NCBI GenBank assembly: GCA_038329895.1
Contig: JBBQNM010000077.1
Span: 1-10,194 of the forward strand
DNA length: 10,194 bases
Source: Mayfieldus sp038329895
GTDB taxonomy: Bacteria; Actinomycetota; Thermoleophilia; Solirubrobacterales; 70-9
Direction of reading: 5' to 3'
The translations under genes and the position numbers were made by a program. Positions 5,109-10,194 of the stretch are shown piece after piece. The notes under the pieces were generated by a model. It saw only the letters and a list, made by a program, of their open reading frames with translations. It had not been told where the DNA came from and made no database searches. Every line of letters starts with the position of its first letter. The stretch's first letter is position 1.

Positions 5109-5126
5109 CACTGGCCCCTGGCCGTG
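5109..5126. terminator. Possible bidirectional hairpin between convergent genes
   Basis: CAC(5109-5111)-T-GGCC(5113-5116) pairs with GGCC(5120-5123)-GTG(5124-5126): seven pairs with a one-base bulge and a 3-nt loop, placed in the 25-nt gap between the stops of the glycosylase gene and the SnoaL-like gene. There is no U-tract on either side, so termination activity is only inferred from position. Confidence 0.3.
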
Positions 5127-5132
5127 AGGGAC

Positions 5133-5645
5133 TTACCGGCCGGTGACGCGGCGGAGAAGAGCGCGGCTCACGGTCAGGGGATGGTTCGCAACCGTGGCGA
5201 GGCGCCCGACAACGCTGACCGGGTCGTGGGCGATGCCAAGGTCGCGGAGGATCTTCCCCGGGTCGAAATAGACCCGCTCGCAGACCAGCCGGTCCGCCTC
5301 GAACACGAATACGGCCGCGAACTGCATCTCGAACTTGCGTCCGGTCGGCGGCAGGCCGCGGAGGGGGCCGTTGTGGGTGCCGTAGAGCATCGCCTCGACG
5401 ATTACCGCGTCGTCGGCGTGATGAAGCGCGATCAGCTCGTTGCGCTGGTCCGGGAAGGCATCGCGGGTCTCCTCGAAGTAGGCCATCACCTCCTCCGGCC
5501 CATCGTGCACCTCGCCGGTCCCGATCAGCTCGTAGCGCGGGTGGTCGAAGGTCTCCAGCGTGAGGTCGAACTCGTGCCGGTTCTCCGATTCCATGTGCTC
5601 GCGCACGATGTCCTCGCGGCGCTGTTGCAACTCGGCGGTGGTCAC
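5133..5645 (-). CDS. SnoaL-like polyketide cyclase/ester cyclase family protein
   Basis: 170 residues with the SnoaL/NTF2-like fold pattern: an N-terminal helix (about 1-20), HDGPEEVMAYFEETRDAFPD (47-66), a central strand IVEAMLYGTHNGPLRG (81-96) followed by LPPTGR (97-102), then FVFEADRLVCERVYFD (113-128). GTHxGPLxGLPPTGR is characteristic of the SnoaL/ester cyclase group (PF07366), named for an aldol-cyclising enzyme of nogalamycin biosynthesis. Most genomic members have no known substrate, and no polyketide genes are nearby. The ~30-residue tail after ILRDLGI (131-137) is longer than in minimal members. The GTG start at 5645 is supported by TAGAGT 7 nt upstream. The gene sits 33 nt downstream of nadC on the same strand and may also be read from nadC. 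A second, divergent SnoaL-like gene lies at 8852-9256. Confidence 0.8.
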   Translation of the reverse strand: MTTAELQQRREDIVREHMESENRHEFDLTLETFDHPRYELIGTGEVHDGPEEVMAYFEETRDAFPDQRNELIALHHADDAVIVEAMLYGTHNGPLRGLPPTGRKFEMQFAAVFVFEADRLVCERVYFDPGKILRDLGIAHDPVSVVGRLATVANHPLTVSRALLRRVTGR

Positions 5646-5652
5646 CGAGCCG

Positions 5653-5658
5653 ACTCTA
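5653..5658 (-). promoter_or_regulatory. Leaderless-type -10 element of the SnoaL-like gene
   Basis: Reverse-strand TAGAGT, 7 nt before the GTG at 5645, within the 33-nt gap after nadC. It suggests the gene has its own promoter in addition to any read-through. No clear -35 or Shine-Dalgarno sequence. Confidence 0.4.
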
Positions 5659-5678
5659 TCCGTGGGTGCCGCATGGCG

Positions 5679-6533
5679 CTACCGGGGCTCGACGAGCATG
5701 CTCAGATCCAGCGCCGGCGCTGAGTGGGTCAGTGCACCGACCGAGATGAACTCGACTCCGGATGCGGCGACCTCACCCACGTTTTCGAGCATCACTCCGC
5801 CCGACGCCTCCAGGGTCGCCACCGGCCCGTGGGCCGCAGCGGAGTTGTCGCGAAGCTCGACCGCCCGGCGCAGCGCCTCCGGTTCCATGTTGTCGAGTAA
5901 TAGCCGTCCGGCGCCGGCGTCGAGCGCCTCGGCGACCTCGTCGAGGTCGCGGCACTCGACCTCGACGGATCGCTCCGGCTCCGCTCCGCTGGCCCTCCGC
6001 ACCGCCTCCCCCAGCCCGTCCGCGAGCGCGACATGGTTCTCCTTGATCAGGATCGCGTCGTGCAGGCCGAGCCGGTGGTTGGTCCCGCCCCCGGCCGCGA
6101 CCGCCGCCTTCTCGAGGGCGCGCAGGCCGGGCGTCGTCTTACGGGTGTCGAGGATCTGCGTATTTGTGCCCGCGACCGCCTCCAAGTAGCGGGCGGTCAA
6201 CGTCGCCACGCCGGAGAGGTGGCAAATCAGATTGAGCGCCGTCCGCTCGGCGGCGAGCAGCGACCGCGCCGGGCCGTTCGCGGCGGCGACCTGGGCGGGC
6301 ACCTCCTCGCGCCACTCGCCCTCGGGAGTGAGCACCTCGAAGTCATCGGCACCCGCCTGCCGAAAGACCTCCTCTGCGGCGGCGAACCCGAAAAGGACTC
6401 CCGGCTGTTTCTGGGTGATCGTGGCGCGGCCGTGGGCGTCGGCGGGCACGACGGCCTGCGAGGTCAGGTCGCCGGCGCCGATGTCCTCGGCGAGCGCACG
6501 GGAGACCAGCTCGGTGAGGCTCTCGTCAGCCAC
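5679..6533 (-). CDS. nadC: Nicotinate-nucleotide diphosphorylase (carboxylating), quinolinate phosphoribosyltransferase NadC
   Basis: 284 residues, full length. The enzyme converts quinolinate and PRPP to nicotinate mononucleotide with loss of CO2, the step directly after NadA. Motifs in order: EDIGAGDLTS (16-25), ERTALNLICHLSGVAT (96-111), DTRKTTPGLR (129-138), GGGTNHRLGLHD (148-159), ILIKENH (161-167), EVEC (191-194), LLLDNM (211-216), EASGG (242-246) and ISVGALTHS (263-271). These include the substrate-binding residues R97, R131, K132, H153, R154, K164, E191 and D214. The GTG start at 6533 sits 6 nt after TAGGCT, a leaderless-type -10; GGAG only 2 nt from the start is too close for a normal Shine-Dalgarno. 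The gene diverges from the sigma factor gene across 63 nt, so their promoters share the gap. nadA is 4 kb downstream on the same strand. Confidence 0.97.
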   Translation of the reverse strand: MADESLTELVSRALAEDIGAGDLTSQAVVPADAHGRATITQKQPGVLFGFAAAEEVFRQAGADDFEVLTPEGEWREEVPAQVAAANGPARSLLAAERTALNLICHLSGVATLTARYLEAVAGTNTQILDTRKTTPGLRALEKAAVAAGGGTNHRLGLHDAILIKENHVALADGLGEAVRRASGAEPERSVEVECRDLDEVAEALDAGAGRLLLDNMEPEALRRAVELRDNSAAAHGPVATLEASGGVMLENVGEVAASGVEFISVGALTHSAPALDLSMLVEPR

Positions 6534-6539
6534 CGCTCC

Positions 6540-6545
6540 AGCCTA
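6540..6545 (-). promoter_or_regulatory. Leaderless-type -10 element of nadC
   Basis: Reverse-strand TAGGCT with 6 nt to the GTG at 6533. It has the same geometry as the -10 of the glycosylase gene (TAGGGT, 6 nt). It lies in the 63-nt divergent gap shared with the sigma factor gene. Confidence 0.4.
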
Positions 6546-6596
6546 GTTGTGCCCACGAAATCTCACGTTTCTGCGATCTGCGACGTTTATTCAGCA

Positions 6597-7073
6597 GTGG
6601 AGAAGAAGTTGCCCCCGTTTCAGCAACTGCTCGAGCGCCACCAGGGCGATGTGATCGGCTTTCTGATCGCCTCGGTGGGCCCGCAGGACGCCGAGGACTG
6701 CTTTCAGGAGACGTTCCTCGCCGCGCTGCGTGCGTATCCCAGGCTCGAGGACGACCGCAATCTGCGCGGCTGGCTGCTCACGATCGCGCATCGCAAGGCG
6801 ATCGATCACGAGCGGAGCCGCCAACGGCGCGCGACGCCGGTCGGCGACGCGCCCGAGGTGGCCGACCCGAGGGCTACCGCAGAGCGCAAGGAGGGGTCGG
6901 GCATCTGGCAGAAGGTGGCCGCCCTCCCGCCGAAGCAACGGGCGGCGGTCGCGCTGCGTTTCGCCTGCGACCTTCCCCATCGCGAGATCGCGGTGGCACT
7001 GGACATATCCGAGGACGCGGCGCGCCGCAATGTGCACGAAGGGATCAAACAATTGAGATTGGAATTGGCATGA
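6597..7073 (+). CDS. RNA polymerase ECF-type sigma factor
   Basis: 158 residues from the GTG at 6597. Sigma region 2 spans about residues 8-78: LLERHQGDVIGFL, then AEDCFQETFLAALR (32-45, the core-binding helix with its typical DxxQExF pattern) and LRGWLLTIAHRKAIDHERS (56-74, the -10 recognition helix). A short acidic/Pro linker (80-100) leads to region 4 at about 108-156: LPPKQRAAVALRF, then LPHREIAVALDISEDAARRNVHEGIK, the -35-recognition HTH. Two-domain architecture and size match ECF sigma factors. No zinc-type anti-sigma gene follows; instead the stop overlaps the start of an alkyltransferase gene (ATGA). Start choice: a GTG at 6549 would add 16 residues but leaves only 15 nt to nadC; neither start has a good Shine-Dalgarno. 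A TGCGA-TC-TGCGA repeat at 6572-6583 lies in the promoter area. Confidence 0.88.
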   Translation: MEKKLPPFQQLLERHQGDVIGFLIASVGPQDAEDCFQETFLAALRAYPRLEDDRNLRGWLLTIAHRKAIDHERSRQRRATPVGDAPEVADPRATAERKEGSGIWQKVAALPPKQRAAVALRFACDLPHREIAVALDISEDAARRNVHEGIKQLRLELA

Positions 7074-7720
7074 GGTCAAAGAACGAAAAGAGCACTGAAG
7101 GTCAACTGAACCTGGAGCGCACGCTCCGCGACGCGGCGCGGCGCGACTCCGCCGGCGACGAGGCTCTGGCAGAGGAGTTCCTCCAAAGGGCGGAGCAGGA
7201 GGGTCTGCTCGACGTCGCCTACGCGGAGACCGACTCACCGGTCGGGCGACTGCTGCTGGCGACTACGCCCCGGGGTCTGGTAAGGGTGTCGTTCCCGATC
7301 GAGTCGCCCGAGAAGGTGCTGGAGGAGCTCGCCGGATCGGTCTCGCCTCGGATTCTGGAGTCACCGACGAAACTCGATCAGGCGCGCCGCGAGCTGGACC
7401 GCTACTTCGAGGGACGGCTGCACGACTTCGACCTGCCGCTCGACTGGCAGCTGACGCATGGGTTCTACCGCAAGGTATTGCGGGCCACCGCCCGGATTCC
7501 CTACGGGCAAACGCGCAGCTACAAGCAGATGGCGAAGCGGGCCGGCAGCCCGCGCGCGGTGCGCGCCGCCGGCTCGGCGCTGGGCTCCAACCCGCTGCCG
7601 ATCATCGTCCCCTGCCACCGGGTGCTCCGCACCGGCGGCGCCCTGGGTGGCTACGGCGGCGGGCTGGAGACGAAGCAAGCGCTGCTCGAGCTCGAGGGTG
7701 CGCTGGAGCCAAACTCCTAA
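7070..7720 (+). CDS. ogt: Methylated-DNA--[protein]-cysteine S-methyltransferase (O6-alkylguanine-DNA alkyltransferase)
   Basis: 216 residues. The protein removes alkyl groups from O6-alkylguanine (and O4-alkylthymine) by irreversible transfer to its own cysteine. The active site PCHRV is at 181-185 (acceptor C182); Y151 in RSYKQMA, R165 in RAVRAAG (the nucleotide-flipping arginine) and N174 in GSNPLP match the family, and the C-terminus GGYGGGLETKQALLELE is canonical. The methyltransferase core starts near residue 48 (VAYAETDSPVGRLLLA). Residues 1-47 are a charged, probably helical extension (LERTLRDAARRDSAGDEALA, EEFLQRAEQEG) not found in E. coli Ogt but, as I recall, common in actinobacterial homologues. 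Translation is coupled to the sigma factor through the ATGA overlap. The stop overlaps that of prfB on the opposite strand. Confidence 0.95.
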   Translation: MRSKNEKSTEGQLNLERTLRDAARRDSAGDEALAEEFLQRAEQEGLLDVAYAETDSPVGRLLLATTPRGLVRVSFPIESPEKVLEELAGSVSPRILESPTKLDQARRELDRYFEGRLHDFDLPLDWQLTHGFYRKVLRATARIPYGQTRSYKQMAKRAGSPRAVRAAGSALGSNPLPIIVPCHRVLRTGGALGGYGGGLETKQALLELEGALEPNS

Positions 7721-8824
7721 CCCGCGGTCTTGAGCAGGTAATCGCGGATGAAGTCGTCGATGTCGCCGTTCAACACCCGCTCGGTGTCACCAGACTCGTG
7801 GCCGGTGCGGTGGTCCTTGACCCGCTGGTCGGGGTGCAGGAAGTAGCTGCGGATCTGGGAGCCCCAGGCGACGTCCTTGACCTCGCCGCGCTCCTTGGCC
7901 ATCTCCTCGGCACGCTTTCGCTCCTCCAGCTCGATCAGCTTCGAGCGCAGTAGCTGCATCGCCACGGCCTTGTTCTGGGCCTGCGAGCGCTCGTTCTGGC
8001 ACTGCACGACGACCCCGGTCGGGATGTGGGTGACGCGCACCGCCGAGTCCGTCTTGTTGACGTGCTGGCCGCCGGCGCCCGAGGCCCGATAGGTGTCGAC
8101 GCGGATGTCGGAATCGTCGACCTCCACGTCGACGTCCTCGTCGACCAGCGGCGCCACGTCGACCTGGGCGAAGCTCGTGTGCCGGCGCGACGAGGAGTCG
8201 AAGGGCGAGATCCGCACCAGCCGGTGCACACCGCGCTCGGCCGCGAACAGACCGTAGGCGTTCTCCCCGCTAACGATGAAGGTCGCGGACTTGAGCCCCG
8301 CCTCCTCCCCCGGCGAGGCCTCCTTCATCTCGACCCTGAAGCCGCGCTTCTCCGCCCAGCGCAGGTACATGCGCAGCAGCATCTCGGCCCAGTCCTGCGA
8401 GTCGGTGCCTCCGGCCCCAGCGTGGACGGTGACCACCCCGTCGCCGGCGTCGTACTCGCCGCTGAACAGGCGCCCCTCCTCCAGCTCGGCGAGCCGGCGC
8501 TCGATCGAGTCAAGCTGGGTCGCCAGCTCCGTGGCCATTTCGGAGTCCTCGGCCGCCAGCTCGACCAGCTCGTCGAGGTCGGCGGCATCGCACTCGAGCT
8601 TGCGGAAGGTCTCGAGCTTGCGCTGGGCGCTCGCGTGGGCAGCGGAGGTTCGGGCCGCGGCGGCCTGGTCGTCCCAGAAGCCGGGCCGCTGCATCTCGGC
8701 CTCAAGCCGCTCTATCTCGGATTCGAGCGAAGCGGGGTCAAAGGTAATCCGCGAGCAGCTTCAGCTGTCCGCGGATCTCGGCGAGCCGCGCGGAGACGCC
8801 TTCCTTGGAGACGGCTTCGGCCAC
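7717..8824 (-). CDS. prfB: Peptide chain release factor 2 (RF2), expressed through a +1 programmed frameshift
   Basis: RF2 terminates translation at UGA and UAA. The long frame (8694 down to TAG at 7717) lacks the N-terminus; the beginning is a short frame from GTG at 8824 (28 codons, ending ADYL) stopped by TGA at 8738-8740. The junction reads CTT TGA C, the classical autoregulatory slippery site. A +1 slip reads GAC instead and continues DPASLESEIERLE into the main frame, giving 368 residues, normal for RF2. In that numbering the stop-recognition tripeptide SPF is at 206-208 and the peptidyl-tRNA hydrolysis motif GGQ at 251-253, essentially as in E. coli. The Shine-Dalgarno-like stimulator before the slip site is weak here (GCGGAT rather than AGGGGG). 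TAATCT lies 7 nt before the GTG. The gene is downstream of secA, as is usual in actinobacteria, with a SnoaL-like gene between. Confidence 0.95.
8737..8743 (-). promoter_or_regulatory. prfB +1 programmed frameshift site (CTTTGAC)
   Basis: CTT is 8743-8741, the in-frame TGA 8740-8738 and the following C 8737, on the reverse strand. The upstream frame ends here and the downstream frame restores RF2 homology only after a +1 shift. In known bacteria low RF2 lets the ribosome pause at UGA and slip, giving negative autoregulation. Conservation on both sides argues against a sequencing error. Confidence 0.93.
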
Positions 8825-8831
8825 GCTCGGG

Positions 8832-8837
8832 AGATTA
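8832..8837 (-). promoter_or_regulatory. Leaderless-type -10 element of prfB
   Basis: Reverse-strand TAATCT, a near-consensus actinobacterial -10, 7 nt before the GTG at 8824. No Shine-Dalgarno or convincing -35 is visible. It implies prfB can be transcribed independently of secA, starting at the GTG. Confidence 0.5.
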
Positions 8838-8851
8838 CTTTGGCCGGCTGC

Positions 8852-9256
8852 TCAGGACTCGATGCCGGCCGCCCGCAGCGCATCCGCGCGCTCGGTGAAC
8901 GGCTGCCAGCGCGCGATCGAGCCGCCCTCGAACGTGAACAGCGCCGCTGTCTCTTTGTCTTCGGCCAGCTCCTCGGTCTCCGTCCACCACCACTGCTGGC
9001 GGACCAGGGCGACCACGTGATTTCCCTCTTCGATCAGGTCCTCGACGACGTATCGCTGCCGGAGATCGCCCGCGGGGTTGCGGGTCGCCCACGCGCGTGC
9101 TTCAGCGAGGCCGATCCGCAGGCCCCTTGCGGTCTGAAGCTCCACATGCGGGTGAAGGGTGTCGACGAACCCGTCGAGGTCCTCCGCATTGAACGCCTCG
9201 TAGAAGCGGCGCACCAGGTCGGTCTGGGTCGAGCTCGGTTCTAGGCCCCGTGGCAC
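8852..9256 (-). CDS. SnoaL-like (NTF2-fold) protein
   Basis: 134 residues from a GTG at 9256. The pattern is that of SnoaL-like domain proteins: DLVRRFYEAFNAEDLDGFVD near the N-terminus, LHPHVELQT, GLRIGLAEARAWA, a middle strand HVVALVRQQWWWTETEE, then ALFTFEGGSIARWQPFTERADAL, ending in TGA at 8852. These 120-140-residue proteins form cone-shaped alpha/beta barrels with a small-molecule pocket; the substrate here is unknown, and some members only bind ligands. The start is uncertain: GTG 9256 overlaps the last 16 nt of secA, a GTG at 9289 would extend further into secA, and the homologous part begins near residue 13. Overlap with secA and the same strand suggest co-transcription. It stands between secA and prfB, which are commonly adjacent. 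Confidence 0.78.
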   Translation of the reverse strand: MPRGLEPSSTQTDLVRRFYEAFNAEDLDGFVDTLHPHVELQTARGLRIGLAEARAWATRNPAGDLRQRYVVEDLIEEGNHVVALVRQQWWWTETEELAEDKETAALFTFEGGSIARWQPFTERADALRAAGIES

Positions 9257-10194
9257 TTCTTGTACTTCTTGCCCGATCCGCACCAGCACGGGTCGTTGCG
9301 GCCGATCTTGTCGCGGTCCTCCTTGACCACCGTCTCGACCACCTCGCCGTTGCCGGCGGCGCCGCCGCCGGGCGGCTCGGTCGCCTCGGTCGCCGCCATC
9401 TCGACCGCCCCTGCAGAGCCCGCGGCGGCCACCTCCGCCAGCGCCGAGGGCTGGGCCTCGGCGGTGCCGCCCGAGTAGCGCACGTCGGCACCCTGCTCCG
9501 CCGGGGTGGCGAACGCCTGCTCGGCGTCGGCCGGGGCGATGTCGACCTCGACGTGGAAGATCAGCTTCGAGAACTCCTCCCAGATCGAGTGCATCAGCTC
9601 CTCGAACATCGAGAAGCCCTCGTTCTTGTAGGCGACGAGGGGATCGATCTGGGCGAACCCCCGCAGGTGGATGCCCTCGCGCAGGTAGTCCATCTCGTAG
9701 AGGTGCTCGCGCCAGCGGTTGTCGATCACCTGCATCAGGATCGAGCGCTCCAGGTAGCGCATCAGCTCCTCGCCGAAGAGCTCGGTGCGCTCGTCATAGG
9801 CGGTCAGCGCGTCCTTGACCAGCGCCTCGCTGAGCTTCTCGCGGTCCAGCGTCTCGGGGGCGATCTCGGCGACGTCGACCTTCACCGGCCAGATCTGGCG
9901 CAGCTGGGTGTCGAGCTCGGGCAGGTCCCAGTCCTCGAGAATGTCGCCCGGCGTGTACTCCTCGACCAGGCGCTCGATCGTCCCGGCGAGCTCGTCGCGG
10001 GCGATGTCCGACATGTCGCGCCCCTCGAGGATCTCGCGGCGGTACTTGTAGACAACCCGCCGCTGCTCGTTCATCACGTCGTCGTACTCGAGCACCCGCT
10101 TGCGGATCAGGAAGTTCTGCTCCTCGACCTTCTTCTGCGCGTTCTCGACCGTCTTCGTCAGCATCTTGGCCTCCAGCGGCATCTCCTCGCCCTC
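9241..10194 (-). CDS. secA: Preprotein translocase ATPase SecA, C-terminal part (5' end off the right edge)
   Basis: Codons 318 to the stop are visible, about the last third of the usual 850-950-residue protein; the frame stays open to the edge (EGEE before MPLEAKML). SecA drives post-translational export through SecYEG by ATP hydrolysis. Visible landmarks: KTVENAQKKVEEQNFLIRK, then VLEYDDVMNEQRRVVYKYR (end of the motor domain and start of the helical scaffold), LMQVIDNRWREHLYEMDYLR followed by GIHLRGFAQIDPLVAYKNEG (helical wing/scaffold block), a low-complexity Ala/Gly/Glu linker, and the zinc-binding tail CWCGSGKKYKKCH, which interacts with SecB and lipids in other bacteria. Stop TAG at 9241-9243. 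It is followed by the SnoaL-like gene and prfB. Confidence 0.97.
   Translation of the reverse strand, partial: EGEEMPLEAKMLTKTVENAQKKVEEQNFLIRKRVLEYDDVMNEQRRVVYKYRREILEGRDMSDIARDELAGTIERLVEEYTPGDILEDWDLPELDTQLRQIWPVKVDVAEIAPETLDREKLSEALVKDALTAYDERTELFGEELMRYLERSILMQVIDNRWREHLYEMDYLREGIHLRGFAQIDPLVAYKNEGFSMFEELMHSIWEEFSKLIFHVEVDIAPADAEQAFATPAEQGADVRYSGGTAEAQPSALAEVAAAGSAGAVEMAATEATEPPGGGAAGNGEVVETVVKEDRDKIGRNDPCWCGSGKKYKKCHGA

Noticed and set aside
6033..6596. Upstream extension of the sigma factor frame
   Set aside because: The frame is open far upstream but that part is antisense to nadC; sigma homology begins just after the GTG at 6597.
8738..8740. In-frame TGA near the start of prfB as evidence of a pseudogene or sequencing error
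   Set aside because: The context CTTTGAC with homology on both sides in the +1 frame is the known RF2 programmed frameshift.
8026..8898. Long forward-strand open frame opposite prfB
   Set aside because: It is the antisense of a clearly conserved gene; its Arg/Leu/Val/Gly-rich translation has no motif and is typical of GC-rich shadow frames.
1..10194. CRISPR array, tRNA/rRNA, IS element, integrase, toxin-antitoxin or defence genes
   Set aside because: Both strands were read through and no regularly spaced repeats, cloverleaf, transposase motifs or terminal inverted repeats were seen.

Overview
The window looks like a chromosomal segment of a high-GC actinobacterium, most likely from the Thermoleophilia/Solirubrobacterales group. 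This assignment is an inference. It rests on the GC-rich core genes, many GTG starts, apparent leaderless promoters (TANNNT 6-7 nt before the start codon), the secA-prfB gene order, an ECF-type sigma factor coupled to an O6-alkylguanine-DNA alkyltransferase, and two secreted-protein families whose motifs I associate with that group. No tRNA, rRNA, CRISPR array, IS element or phage gene was seen.

Layout. Bases 1-473 (-) hold most of a MauE/DoxX-like membrane protein that runs off the left edge and was found by reading the reverse strand. Bases 512-1543 (-) are nadA (quinolinate synthase). Bases 1544-4261 form an accessory stretch of clearly lower GC (hand count 33/60 in lines 2341-2400 and 4081-4140, against 45/60 in lines 4561-4620 and 5941-6000). 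It contains a small membrane protein (+), a two-gene operon for secreted cysteine-containing proteins (-), and two gene relics that are easy to miss: the last ~30 codons of an amidase, and a 49-codon ORF in which the extreme N-terminus of a large LuxR-type ATPase regulator is joined in frame to its C-terminal HTH. A cluster of GGTCA/TGACC half-sites lies between that relic and the next gene.

The right half is conserved core. An Fpg/Nei-type DNA glycosylase (+, 4262-5107) lacks the fourth zinc-finger cysteine. It is followed by a SnoaL-like protein and nadC (both -). A sigma factor and an alkyltransferase (+) overlap by ATGA. prfB (-) is read through a +1 programmed frameshift at CTTTGAC. Then come a second SnoaL-like protein and the C-terminal part of secA (-), which runs off the right edge.

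How they fit together. nadA and nadC are the two steps from iminoaspartate to nicotinate mononucleotide in de novo NAD synthesis, but they are 4 kb apart here and nadB is not in the window. The glycosylase and the alkyltransferase are DNA-base repair functions, the latter possibly governed by its own sigma factor. SecA and RF2 are housekeeping secretion and translation. No complete novel defence or metabolic system is evident. The most unusual content is the decayed/accessory stretch between nadA and the glycosylase, the variant zinc finger, and the recurring leaderless-promoter geometry.
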